Shown here piece by piece: positions 33,096 to 45,031 of a DNA stretch of 64,000 bases. The position numbers and the translations under genes were made by a program. The stretch comes from Gentiana macrophylla. Lineage: Eukaryota > Streptophyta > Magnoliopsida > Gentianales > Gentianaceae. Location: assembly GCA_026214975.1 (NCBI GenBank), contig CM047810.1:93016316-93080315 (forward strand). Reading direction: 5' to 3'. Under the pieces are notes generated by a model that was not told where the DNA came from, ran no database searches, and saw only the letters and a list, made by a program, of their open reading frames with translations. Position 1 is the first letter of the stretch. The number at the start of each line of letters is the position of its first letter.

Positions 33096-34560
33096 AGAAC
33101 TTTAATAGATGTCCGAGAAAGGAGAGTTAATTTCGAGAGTCAATGAAGATGAAGTTGCTTTCAATATTTTCAAAGCTATGAACCATCCATACAGATCACG
33201 TAATCATGTTCTTTTATAGAAGATATTCATTACATCTATGATATTCGATTACCAACTTTTGAAGACAGATTAGAAGAATGCTTAACTCTGTCTATCTATA
33301 AGGAAGATGAGAAAGACACGAAATGAAAGAGATAAACCTTTCTCTAGATAAAGGAAGTTTTACTTTTAAACCATCATGGCATAAGTATTTGGAATTAGAA
33401 CTAGAAGGACCAATTCTTAAACCATCACTGGAAGATCCACCTAAGAATCTGGAATTGAAATTGTTACCTTTAAATCTGAAGTATGCTTTTATTGAAACTA
33501 ATAATCTATTACCGGTTATTATTTCATCATCTTTAACTGAGCAACAAGAAGATCAATTACTTAGAATGTTGAAAAAGCATAAGAAAGCTTTTGGATGGAC
33601 GATTGCCGATATTCGAGGTATTAGCCACGAGATTTGCGTTCATAAGATAATTACGAAGGAAGATGCTAAACCTTGTATTCAACCACGCGCCGCCTCAACC
33701 CAAATTTGCGAGTTAATTGTTAAGAAAGAGGTCATTAAGCTATTAGAAATGGGGATAATTTTTCCCATATCGGATAGTGAATGGGTAAGTCCAACTCAAG
33801 TGGTACCAAAGAAAGGAGGTTTCACGGTGAAAGAGAATGAAAAGAATGAATGGATTCCGACAAGAGAGATTACAGAGTTATCGAATGTGCATTGATTTTA
33901 GAAAACTAAATGATCATACTAAGAAAGATCATCATCCACTTCCATTCATAGTTCGGATGTTGGAATGTTTAAGTGGACATAAGTATTCTTGTTTCTTAGA
34001 TGGTTATTCAGGATATTTGAGATATTCATTGCAAGCAGGAGATAGAGAAAAACTACTTTCACTTGTCCTTATGGAACTTTTGCTTATAAAAGAATGCCGT
34101 TTGGTTTATGTAATGCACCACTACATTTTGAGAGATGTATGATGGCTATATTTCTTTGACATGGTTGAGAAATTCTTAGAAATTTTTATGGATGACTTTA
34201 GTGTTTACGGAGATTCATTTGATGTTTGTTTGTTACACTTAGAACGAGTGTTACAACGCTGTGAAGATACCAATCTAGTACTAAACTGGGAAAAATGTCA
34301 TCTAATGGTATCAGAAGGAATTGTTTTAGGTCATAGGATATCTGAAGAAGGTATTGAAGTTGATAAAGCTAAAGTCGAAGTAATCGAAAGGTTACCTCCA
34401 CCAGTTAATTTAAGAACTCTAAGAGGATTTCTGGGACATGCAGGATTTTATAGAAGATTCATTGCCGATTTTTCAAAAATAACAAAGCCTCTAAGTCATT
34501 TGCTTGAAAAGGAAGTACCTTTTAACTTTGATAGTAAATGTATGGAAGCCGTTTAGACCT
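33096..34560 (+). pseudogene. Reverse transcriptase of element H
   Basis: The frame from ATG 33323 reads LPVIISSSLTEQQE, KAFGWTIADIRGIS and SEWVSPTQVVPKKGG, with a local shift around IQPRAASTQ. It switches near 33840 to CIDFRKLNDHTKKDHHPLPF and FLDGYSGY. The region around 34060-34160 has two or more indels, and the catalytic FMDDFSVYG box is at about 34185-34211, followed by FLGHAGFYRRFI. TAG at 34554-34556 ends it. RT is recognisable throughout but broken at four or more points. Confidence 0.85.
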
Positions 34561-34985
34561 TAAAAGCGAGGTTGACTACTGCACCAGTGCTAGTAGCACC
34601 AGATTGGAGTTTGCCGTTTGAGATTATGTGTGATGCAAGTGATTTAGCTGTAGGAGCTGTTTTAGGTCAAAGATATAACAAAATTCTCAAAGCTATTTAC
34701 TATGCATCTCACACATTAAATGCAGCTCAGCTTAATTATGCAACTACATAAAAAGAACTGTTGGCTGTAATTTTTGCCTTAAATAAGTTTCGATCGTATA
34801 TTGTTGGTTCTAAGGTAATAATTTATACAGACCATTCAGCACTGAAGTATTTACTGAGTAAGAAAGATGCTAAACCTTGTCTTCTTAGATGGATTCTCTT
34901 ACTTCAAGAATTTGATATTGAAATTAAAGATAAAAAAGGAAGTGAGAATGTAGTAGCAGATCATCTAAGTAGAATAGAAAATGAT
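34561..34985 (+). pseudogene. RNase H of element H
   Basis: Reads FEIMCDASDLAVGAVLGQR with the first catalytic Asp, then YYASHTLN and an in-frame TAA at about 34749. From 34761 it reads [21 protein letters not shown] and [11 protein letters not shown], with later acidic residues, and ends in VVADHLSR, the usual RNase H end. One nonsense codon splits the domain. Confidence 0.82.
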
Positions 34986-36270
34986 GAAGAAATAGGAAAT
35001 GAAATTAAAGATTCATTTCCTGATGAACAACTATTTAGAATAGATACTCCTTCAACCATGCAGTTATTAAAGAATAGAATTCCTTCTAAGGAAATGTCAC
35101 CTTGGTTTGGAGATATCATTAATTACTTAACCTGTGATTATATTCCGTCTCATTGGACTTGGCAGCAGAAAAAGAAGTTTTTTTATGACTTAAAATTTTA
35201 TTACTGGGAGGAACCATACCTTTTCCGTAAATGTTCGGATGGGATAATCAGAAAATGTGTGCCTGATAATGAAATTTTAAGTGTTTTATCATTTTGTCAT
35301 GATCGTGAGGCAGAAGGTCATCATGGAGGTTGGAAAACTGCTTTTAAAGTTTTACAATGTGGTTTTTATTGGCCTACACTATATAGAGATGCTTATAAGT
35401 ATGTTAAATCTTGTGAGTCTTGTCAAAAATGGGGAAATATATCTAAAAAACATGAAATGCCTATGCAACATATTTTAGAATGTGAGTTATTTGATGTTTG
35501 GGGTATAGATTTAATGGGACCTTTCCCTATATCTTTTGGAAAAAGATTTATTCTTGTAATGGTAGATTATGTTTCAAAATGGGTAGAAGCTGAAGCTCTT
35601 CCCACTAATGATACCAAAGTTGTCATACGATTCCTTAAAAAGAATATATTTACCAGATATGGCATTCCGAGGGCTATCATTAGTAATAGAGGGTCACACT
35701 TTTGTAATAGACCATTTACTAAGATAGTCGAAAAATATGGTGTAACGCATAAGTTAGGAACGCCTTATCATCCGCAAACCAGTGGACAGGTAGTGGTGTC
35801 AAATAGAGAAATCAAAAGAATCGTGGAGAAAACAGTGGAATCAAATCGTAAAAACTGGGCAGTTAAATTAGATGATGCATTATGGGCGTCTGAAGCGACT
35901 TTTAAAACACCAATTGGTTGTTCTCCTATAAGCTAGTCTTTGGTAAGTCTTGTCATCTCAGGTTGAGTTAGAACACCGAGCCTTACGGGCTATTAGATTT
36001 TCAATTTCGATCCTAAGGTTGTCGGTGATCATAGATTGCTTCATTTGATGAGAACTAGATGAATTTCATCTCGATTCTTATGAAAATGCTCGAATCTACA
36101 AGGAACGCACAAAATCTTTCCATGATAAGAGAATCTTTAAACGTGAGTTCCATGTAGGTGATCGAGTGCTCTTGTACAATTCACGTTTAAAGTTGTTTCC
36201 AGGTAAGCTTAAATCAAGATGGACAGGTCCATTTAAAGTAACACGGGTTTACAAATCTGGAGTTTGTTGA
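34986..36270 (+). pseudogene. Integrase of element H
   Basis: Open in the RNase H frame until 35936. The HHCC finger is visible as [12 protein letters not shown] and SCESCQKWG. The core begins at [10 protein letters not shown] (first Asp). The second catalytic Asp is replaced by Asn ([10 protein letters not shown]), and the catalytic Glu region reads GQVVVSN, where Glu is expected after GQA. So two of three catalytic residues are changed. After 35936 the C-terminal domain continues in other frames with [13 protein letters not shown] at about 36210. The protein could not catalyse integration. Confidence 0.85.
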
Positions 36271-36503
36271 ACTAAGCGGAAAAATCGACTTTTATAGCCA
36301 ATGGCCACAGAGTAAAGTTATTTTGTGGAGGAGAAGGAATCACACTAAAAGAAGAAGTAATGCTACTGATTGATCCCCCGACAAATTGAAAAAACAGAAA
36401 AACCAAAAAGCGAAAAGCGAGCAGAAATCAAATCACGAATACCAGGTGCTATCTATCTTTACTCTACTTTTCTGTGTTTTTATTTATGTTTAAACTCTTT
36501 TCG

Positions 36504-36506
36504 TCT
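36504..36506 (+). repeat. Target-site duplication of CACTA element, left copy
   Basis: TCT before CACTACAAC; the same three bases follow the right end at 44648-44650. A 3-bp duplication is the rule for CACTA transposons. Confidence 0.88.
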
Positions 36507-37025
36507 CACTACAACAAAACAGCAGATTTGCGACGGAAGATTACCGTCGCAAACTAGGGTTATTCCGTCGCAAACCCTAGTTTGCGACGGATTTTCTTCG
36601 TCGCATTTTTTAGTCGCAAAAACACAGTTTTGCGACGGTTTATCCGTCGCAAATATTTTGCGACGGATTTTGCGACGGATAAAAACGTATTTTATTTTCT
36701 TTTTAAATATAATTTCCGTCGCAAAAAATGTATAATCCGTCGCAAAAATTGTATAACCCGTCGCAAAGTATTTTTATTAAATAATTTATTTATTTTTAGA
36801 TCTTTGCATATCCGTCGCAAATGAGCCTTTCCCGTCGCAAATACCAAAGTGCGACGGAAGTATTCCGTCGCAAAAATGTATAATCCGTCGCACAAAATGT
36901 ATATTCCGTCGCAAATTTTTTTTATTAAATAATTTATTTATTTTTAGATCTTTGCATATCCGTCGCAAATGAGCCTTTCCCGTCGCAAATACCAAATTGC
37001 GACGGAAATATTCCGTCGCAAAAAA
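36507..37025. repeat. Left subterminal repeat array of CACTA element
   Basis: About 21 copies of GCGACGG or its complement CCGTCGC in both orientations, many forming TTTGCGACGG/CCGTCGCAAA inverted pairs. A 148-bp segment around 36798 is duplicated at 36946. In En/Spm such motifs bind the TNPA-type protein. Confidence 0.9.
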
Positions 37026-37328
37026 TAAAATTAAATTGAAAATTATGGTTGCTTTTTTGCGGCGTGAAATGCCAAACCACATCTGCAAAACAGCCTTAAT
37101 TTTCCCCGGTAGCATTACAATTGCTACCGGCTATCAACAACAACAATATAAACGGGAATACGATATCAAAGGGGATATGTCAAAAAATACGTCAAAGGGG
37201 ATATGTCAAAATGCTAAAAAAACGATATGTGAAAAGGGATATGTCAAAGGGAAATGTCAAAAATGAATAAAACGATATGTCAAAGGGATACGATAAGCCA
37301 AAATAAATAAAATGTATCAAAACATTGT
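37026..37328. other. CACTA sequence after the left repeat array
   Basis: Contains several tandem phrases of the form GGGATATGTCAAA (about 37170-37295), low complexity. No gene is seen; it is the 3' flank of the TNPA-like gene. Confidence 0.6.
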
Positions 37329-38838
37329 CACCCAGTCAGACCCGGTGTACTACCTAAACCCACGTCACCTCCTCCAGGTCCATGATCAGAATGGTCATCT
37401 CTGTGCTGCCTCGTACCCGGGTTGCATCCCTCCGGAGGGATGCTGCCTAACCGCTGGGTAATCCACGCCTCCATCTGCGCTAGTCTGTCATCCTGACGCT
37501 TTCTGTCTCTCTCTAGCTCCTCCAACCTCGCCTGGGTTTCTGCATGAGTCTGTCTGTCTCTCGCCATCTCCTGGGTGAGACGGGTGATTATGCCCGGAGA
37601 GTATGTCTCAGCGGATGAGTGTCGAGCAGCAGCAGGCCTGTCGTAGTACATGGAGGCAGCTGACCCCATGCCAAAAACTCTCCCCTTCTTGTCGTAACCA
37701 CCAGCGGCTTCGTAATAAAGACGCGACTCGTCGACAGGGGTGTCAGGCTGCGTCTCCTGGGCTTTCGCCTTCTTCGAGGTGAAGACGTCCTGCAAAGTAT
37801 GATATAAATTTGTTAGTAACAATAATTACATGATATATATATATAATGTATATATAATATTTAGAATACATAACGTACCATGATTTTCTCAAACTTCCTC
37901 GAGACGAAGTTGCCCGACTTCTTCTTCTTCGAACTACTCACCAGATCACCGATCGATAGGCGCTCCTCTATTGTCCTCCATGGCCCGCCCGAAATCGATA
38001 ACGCGCGCGTCGCCCATAGCATGTGTCCCGGGGATCTTCCTTCCTCACCGGATCGAAGCTCGGTTTAGCTTCTTTTTCGAGATGTTTCTGGAGCGCCTAT
38101 TCGACATAAGATAAACAAGTTAGTACATACATATATATATATAAAACACAAGTATTATTAATTAAATATTGAATAATTGCTTACGGGACTCCCAATCCAC
38201 TCCTCGAATCGACGGAGAATATCCGGGTCATCCAAAGCCGAGCACGGGGTTTGTTTGAGCCCGATACATATAATCACGGACCACGTTGATAGCATACCGC
38301 TCAAAAGCTTCCCTAACGGCGCTCGTGGCGTAATTTCGAAAGTTGAAATGACCGCAACATAGTTATATATATGTTATATGTATAGTTATAATTATAGTTA
38401 TATTTATATATAGTTATATTTATACGAACGACGTACCCTAAATGCGTGCCACCACCTTTCCTGCTGCTCCTGGCTGGCATTATGCCACGTGGTGGCAAAA
38501 GTGTTGAAGCCGCTGATTATGGCGTTCTTGGCCATTTTCTTGACATAGTTGTCGGTAAACCTGTCATATTGAAAACAATAAGTTGTTAATATATTTGGTT
38601 AATCAAAATATAAATAAAAATACAAACAAATTAAAGCAAGATATGTATTAACTTACCATCTCCCCTCGGGATCCAAAAACGGCAATCCAAGGTCACCATT
38701 GACAATGACACCCAAATCCTCCTCGGTCATCTGGTGTATCTCATCATCCAAACCGTGAGTCTGTGTGGAGGAAGACGCTCCGGGGGAGGGGGAACTACCC
38801 CTACCGCGTCTACCTCTACCTCTACCTCTACCTGACAT
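37329..38838 (-). CDS. Transposase_24-type (TNPA-like) gene of the CACTA element
   Basis: Five exons can be traced on the minus strand. Exon 1 begins at ATG 38838 (Arg/Gly-rich SGRGRGRGRRGRG, then DLGLPFLDPEGRW) with a GTAAGT donor near 38656. Exon 2 lies at about 38565-38437 (FTDNYVKKMAKNAI, WHNASQEQQERWW); exon 3 at about 38362-38185 (VREAFERYA, VVRDYMYR); exon 4 at about 38098-37880; exon 5 from about 37796, after a TTTGCAG acceptor, with GGYDKKGRVFGMGSAAS, the hallmark of this family, and a C-terminal coiled coil. Exons 3 and 4 contain small frameshifts. In En/Spm the partner protein binds subterminal repeats. Splice sites are read by eye. Confidence 0.7.
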
Positions 38839-38962
38839 CTATTTGACACAGAAAATGACATTTATACTAATCTAAATGCAATTATACTAATTAATAATAA
38901 ATTACAATGTTTAATACATTATTATTCAGCAATGATGACAAAATAAAATATTTAATACATTA

Positions 38963-41900
38963 TTATTCACTATCACTACTAGAATGGAAGAGTTCTTCCT
39001 CCTCTTCATCAGTATCTAGATCATCAACCGATTCTTCTTCCTCTCCATCTTCTTGTTGAATGAAATCCGCCATCTCATCATCATCCAAGTCATTATCCCC
39101 AACATCGGAGTCAACATCGACATCAAGATCTTGGTGGACAATGTTAAGAGGATCAGATAATCGGGAAACATCATTGATCACTTGTTCTTGGAAAACGGTT
39201 TTCTCGGCGGGAGCATCGATAGTCGATCTTGCCTTTGTTTTGAAAACAACCGACCATTGATCTTTGTCTTTTTCAAACTTGGATATAGAGCATAGTAGAC
39301 TTGCTCGACTTGATAAGCCAGAACAAATGGATCATAAGCGCCATATTTCCTACCACGATGAACTTCAACTATCTTATAATCATTATGCACATTCATGCCC
39401 CGTTCGTAATTATCAAACCAATCACATTTGAACAATACGGCTTTGTAGGCGATTGAAGCTCCATAATACACCAACTCAATGATTTCATTTAAAGTGCCAT
39501 AATAGTCGGCACCTTCCGTGGAATCGACACAAACTCCGTTGTTGGATGAAGATTTACCAATATCGGTTGCCCGGTTGAATGTCCGAAAGTTGTAGCCGTT
39601 AATCGAATAACGTTTCCAAGTTTTGACTTGACGAGAAGGACCACTTGCCAAAGCTTTTAGCAAATCATCATTCAACAATGATGCTTGTTGTGCAAACCAT
39701 TTGGTAAATTCATTTTCATGTTTATTCCAAATATACGCCGAGGTCAATTGAAATTTGTTGAACACGAATAAATTGCTCGAACAATCTAAGAATGAATCAT
39801 TTTGTCGATTAATGTATATTTGTTCGAGAAAAAAGCTGTTAAGCATTGTATATATGTAGTAATGAGGTACTTATAGTTCATACGGTTTCATGATTTGTGA
39901 TTAGACAATACGTACTTGTGCACAAAGTCATATTCTTTATTATCCAAGAACCTCGTCTTGCACTTCCCGATTGTTGTATCATTATGATCACGGAATAACT
40001 CAGGTAAATCTGAAGCGATTGTCGATGCGAAGTCTCACCAACAAAGAAGATTCTTTGCTTTTGTTTCAATATGATCATCGTAATACATAGAACGAAGTTT
40101 GAAATCTCTTCCAACAAATACGCATTGCATATTGATCCTCTACTAAAGCTTTGTTACCAATCTTTTGTTTTAAGTGATTCAAAAACCTTTCGAATGGATA
40201 CATCCATCGATATTGCAGGACCACCAACTCGACCTCATACGGCAAGTGTACGGTAAATGCTCCATCGAGTTAAAAAAGCCGAGGCAAAATCTTCTCTAAC
40301 TTGCAAATAATCTCAAAGCAATGTTATTCTCTAAGCGAATCACGTCTTCTATTTTTAGGGTAGCAAACACACAAGTCTCGAAAGAATTGACTTATCTCGG
40401 TCAATGCATTCCACTCATTTTTCGGAATCAATTCTCGAAGGGCAGCGGCAACAAGCGTTCCATAAAAGCGTGACAATCATGGCTTTTCAAACCACGTAGA
40501 ATGTATTGATCATGATCTACGCACCTACTCAGGTCTCAAGCATAACCGTCGTGGAATTTCAACTTGGTGACCCATTCACACAACACTTTTCTTTTCGCTT
40601 GTCAAGAACAAGTGTACAATCGGGGCTTTACGCAAAGCTCTTTCAAATCTTTAGTGATTTTGGACCACAAGCAGTTTGCCTTTAACGTCCATAACCGTGT
40701 CAATCAGTTTTTCAAAGAAGTTTTTCTCAATATGCATCACATCCAGGCAATGTCGAAGCGACAATGTTTTCCAATACGGAAGATCCCAAAAATGCTTCTT
40801 TTCCACCAACCATTCTTGAAGTTTTTAAGCCGTTTCAAGTCTGAATCGAGCCATCAATGATGCTTGGTAGGTGTTGTACAAATTCCCATACCTCCTCACC
40901 ACTCAATCTACGGGGTGGAGTCGCGTGTTCATCTTGTTTGGACTTCAAAAAACCTTTATTAGTCGAAAAATATGGTCTTGAGGAGAAGCGCGATGACAAT
41001 CAAACCAAGTGCATTTACCACTATGTTTGAGCGAGAATGACTTGTTTCCATCACCACAATAGGGACAAGCTTTCACACCGGCCGTAGTCCACCCGGATAA
41101 CATGCCATACGCAGGAAAATCATTGATAGTCCACATTAGTGCAAATTTCATATGAAAATTGTTTTGTGGATACATCGTAAGTAAACAACCCTGTTTCCCA
41201 CATTTGCTTCAACTCCTTAATCAATGGTTGCAAATAAACATCGAGAGTTTCCTTCCGGATTTTTCGCCCCGGTACAAGCAAGCGATAAGAATATAAACTG
41301 TCTTTTCATGCACAACCGAGGCGGAAGATTGTATGGTGTAACCATGGTCGCGACAAGAGTAGTTCTTCCCAAAATTACCAAAAGGTGCAAAACCGTCTGT
41401 GCAAAGTCCTAACCGCACATTTCTAGGCTCCTTAGCAAACTCGGGGTGCATTTGGTCAAAATGCTTCCAAGCTTCAGCGTCACTTGGGTGGGCCATTATA
41501 CCGCTTGTCTTGGGGTTTTCGCGTGCCACCTCATTTCCTTGCCTACATGTTTCGTGGCGTACAACCTTTGGAGTCTAGGTCCAATCGGAAATAAGTCATC
41601 ACTTTGTTAGGCACACGTTGACCTCTTGCGTTCGTTTTCGGTTTATATCGATCATGGTCACACTTCCGACACTTGTCGGATTCGCGTCCTCCTCCCAAAA
41701 TAACATACACCTGCGGGACACACGTGTATTTTCTCATGGGGTAGCTCTAATGCCTTTAACAACTTTTTGGTTTGATAGAAGTTCGAGGTCATTAAGTTAT
41801 TCTTCGGAAGAATATCTCTATCAAACCGGTAACCCCATCAACGCATTTGTGAGAGAGGTTGTGATCACATTTCAAAGTGAGCAACCTAGAAGCGCTTGCG

Positions 41901-42354
41901 ATGACGGAGACACTACTTCCATCACATATATAAGTTCCTCTGCGTTTTTGACATTTCAAAAAGCGATGCAACCAGGGTTTGGTGTCTCATTGTTCTCCTC
42001 TTGGTTAAGCAATTCTTCTCTTACGTGATCAATCCTATCACGTAATCGTCGTCATTAACCATGTCACGATAAGGGTTCACATTCCGTCTTTCTTTGAGCG
42101 TTCATCGGAATGGGAAACTCTTCACCATGACACACCCAATCATAGTAGTTTGCGCAAAACCCATATTTAGTTAAATGTAATCTAACGTCATGTTCGATCG
42201 AAAATTTAGTGTTCTTACACTTACTACATGGACACTTCATCATTCCATTATTTGCCCGAAACGAATCTAACTGCTTTGCATGTTTTATGAATTCCTCCAC
42301 ACCATTCACAAATACCGGGTTAAATTTCTTGTTAGCATCCAACCTCTCGTACAT
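38963..42354 (-). pseudogene. TNP2-type transposase (TNPD-like) of the CACTA element
   Basis: From ATG 42354 the first 95 residues form the Transpos_assoc zinc domain (CPCSKCKN, YDWVCHGE). Next, 41737-41543 gives CRKCDHDRYKP, shifts frame at the KVMTYF motif, and 41529-41221 gives HPSDAEAWKHFD and RNVRLGLCTDGFAPFG, the Transposase_21 core. 41175-40945 continues with MWTINDFPAYGMLSGW and ACPYCGDG. The DUF4218-like region (about 40430-40150) and DUF4216-like region (39846-39178, KCDWFDNYERGMNV) follow, and an acidic tail ends at 38963. At least six stops or shifts occur. The enzyme would cut and join the element ends. Confidence 0.85.
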
Positions 42355-44340
42355 CTTCTATTCTCTTCATTTTCAATCCTACACATCATATCATACAAAA
42401 AATGAGACTAACAATAGTCTTTGAAGGTTGTCTCAACACTTTTGCAAACTCAGGTTTTACTCAACTTACTATGAAACTAACAACACTTTAACCTAAATTT
42501 TTAATTCATGGTCAAAGGTTCGACGTCAAAATAATTCGGAGGCTTTGCCGGATAACAAAGTACCCCCCAGTACCATTTTCCAAACGGGTAGGAACAGCAC
42601 CCTTTTCAACAAACCAATTCAACCACATACTTATCATCATTTCAATCCAAATTCAACAAACCAATTCAACCAACATCCGGCTTTGCACATACTTAAGCAT
42701 TCAACAAACCAATTCAACCAACATCCGGCTTTGCACATACTTAAGCATTTTCCTAACTTATCTAACTAATACACATAAGTAAGCATTTTCCTAACTTATA
42801 ATTACAACACATATATATCTATAAATATATACTACATATGATACACTATATAAAAAAATATAAAAAAATAACTATAAAAACCGGCAATCCAAGGTGCAAG
42901 GAACTACCCTACCCGCGTCTACCTCTACCTCTACCTACTACGACATCTATTTGACATGAGAAAATAGCGTTTATACTAATCTAAATGCAATTATAATAAA
43001 AAAGGCGTTTATACTAATTAATAATATGTGCAAGGAAAGCGAGATTTTCTGTAGATCTCGTAACTCACGGGGTTTGCAATAGATCCCTAAATATTGAGAT
43101 TTGCAGTAGCACCTCTAACTACTATGACCTCAAGCAATTTCTTTGTTTGCTAAGCCGAGTAACTACAACACCTTCTTGAAAGCGTAAAAAAGTGCGACAA
43201 AGTAAGTGGACACCGCCAAAAAAATAAGTTAGGTAAGTATAGCCGCACACCGAGTATCATATGTCAATCAAACAAAGGTGGCGAGGAATCTAAAGGTGAA
43301 ACTAAGCTAAGATAAAGTAGATGCACTTGAGATTCCAAAGGTGAAACTAAGCTAAGATAAAGTGATACCAAAATGATGATCATAAATCTCGTAGTCTTAT
43401 GATTGACTACATTGTTGTTCCACCTCAAAGCATGTAAGCCTCTGAGACATTATTAACTTAAAACAACAAGTAAAATACATCAATCATTCGTAAGCAGATA
43501 TCAAGCGGACAGCACCTCCTCTAAAGGTGGACATATACAAACTATAGCTACAAGCTAGATAGTCCATGTTTGCCTCAAACTCCATATCATAAACTTAAGA
43601 CTATCAAGTAAAAGACAGTTGAATGCAATTCCTCTCTTATATTATCGAGCACTATGAATTCCTATTATCAGAGCACTGCAATTACATCAATTAAGAAAAC
43701 TGATTCAATATATACATATATATAGACAAACATTCTATATATATAAGCCATACAAAGTAATTAACTAAGTTACACACTACACCAAACTTTCCTTAATTAA
43801 CTAATATATATCTTTGTAGAAATTAAAAAGAGCTAACTAAAAATCTCATTACCAGTTTTATCAACAACAAAAAAATCTCATCACCATATTCTGAGAAAAA
43901 AAGAAAATTGATTACGTTTACATAATACATACCACTTTTATTGCACTAATTTGACAAAAATAAAAACTAAAAGCAACTAATTTGACAAACAATAAAGACT
44001 TACCGGAGATGTGGCGGAGGAAGGAGGAGGCGGTTGGTTGTTGCGGCCCTGTGTGTTGTTGTTGTGGTTGATGCTTGCCGGAGGAAGGAAGGGGCGGGTG
44101 GTTGAAGAAGTGGTGACCGGAGGAAGAGTGGTGGTAGTGATGGTGACCGGAGGATGAGAGGGGTGGGTAGTTGAAAGAGGCGGCCGGATTTTCTGTTTTT
44201 CGACTTGCAGGCTGAAAAAGAAATGAAGAAGGAGAAGAGAGAGGCTGCCCGTTATCTAATTTAGGTTAAACTTTTTTGGGACGACATTGTCGTCCCATTA
44301 AAGTATTAATTTTTTTTTATTTTTATAACTAATGGTCCTT
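42355..44340 (-). other. 5' region of CACTA genes: promoter, leader or intron DNA
   Basis: No ORF with known domains. It holds a perfect 48-bp tandem duplication at 42654-42749, a rearranged copy of the exon-1 region of the TNPA-like gene at about 42880-43030, and a Pro/Ser-codon-like pyrimidine-rich stretch on the minus strand at 44010-44260. The right subterminal array follows. Confidence 0.55.
42654..42749. repeat. 48-bp tandem duplication in CACTA element
   Basis: Two adjacent copies of a unit starting CAACAAACCAATTCAACCAA and ending TTAAGCATT, start points 42654 and 42702; parts of the unit recur before and after. Confidence 0.92.
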
Positions 44341-44349
44341 GGGATTGAA

Positions 44350-44632
44350 TAGTCCGTCGCAAAATAATAAACATTCCGTCGCAAAACGGCTTTTTGCGAC
44401 GGAAATTAATTTCCGTCGCAAATTTTATCTAATTTCATAATATTAAAATAATTTTATAAAATTTTATTGAATAGTCCGTCGCAAAATAATACAAATTCCG
44501 TCGCAAAATTGCCCGCCAAGTGGAAAAATCGGTCCAGCCAAGTGTCCCGTCGCAAAAAATAAAACATCCGTCGCAAACGTAAATTTGCGACGGAAATAAG
44601 GTCCGTCGCAAAATTTCCGTCGCAAAACTGCT
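44350..44632. repeat. Right subterminal repeat array of CACTA element
   Basis: About 11 copies of CCGTCGC/GCGACGG, mostly in one orientation, ending next to the right CACTA terminus at 44647. Confidence 0.9.
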
Positions 44633-44677
44633 TTTTTTTTTTTAGTGTCTTTTACCGGATAGACGTAAAAGAACTGG

Positions 44678-45031
44678 ATGCATTTTTTAGATAGATTAGG
44701 AGTTTTTGTTTTACTTTTGAAATTAGGTCTTGATAAAGATGTCGCGTTTGCTATAGAAGCTTTAGTTTTTGAACAAAACAAGAAATTGTTGAGAGAGATT
44801 AGATTGAAAGAAGTTTGTAATGGAACATCAAGAAGTGCAATAAAAAGAAGGGCAAAATTTCTGATGAGATGCAGAATCTGTGGAAAAAGTGAACATGTTG
44901 GGCCATTTGTGGAAAAACACAACAAAATCCAGGATGAGTGTTTGAATATTGTTAGGAAGGAACGATTAGGTAGTTATCCGAAAATCGATGGAATTCTAGA
45001 GATAATTCAAATGCTTCATTTTAGGAGTTAG
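44678..45031 (+). CDS. Small Cys/His-containing ORF of element H
   Basis: A 117-codon frame from ATG 44678, starting 28 bp after the CACTA duplication, so its N-terminus may lie before the CACTA insertion. It is rich in Lys and Leu and contains CRICGKSEHVGPF, a CX2CX4H arrangement that resembles half of a zinc site, with a further Cys 15 residues on. It lies directly after integrase in H. I have seen similar Cys-rich tails after integrase in plant gypsy polyproteins but cannot name a family. Confidence 0.45.
   Translation: MHFLDRLGVFVLLLKLGLDKDVAFAIEALVFEQNKKLLREIRLKEVCNGTSRSAIKRRAKFLMRCRICGKSEHVGPFVEKHNKIQDECLNIVRKERLGSYPKIDGILEIIQMLHFRS

Larger units (their letters stand above)
36507..44647 (-). 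mobile_element. Element I: CACTA (En/Spm) DNA transposon
   Basis: 8141 bp with CACTA ends: CACTACAACAAAACAGCAG on the left and, inverted, CACTA-(A)n-GCAG on the right, both running into TTTGCGACGG subterminal motifs. It is flanked by TCT. On the minus strand it carries a TNP2-type transposase and a Transposase_24-type gene. The transposase is degenerate, so the copy is probably not autonomous now. Confidence 0.93.
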
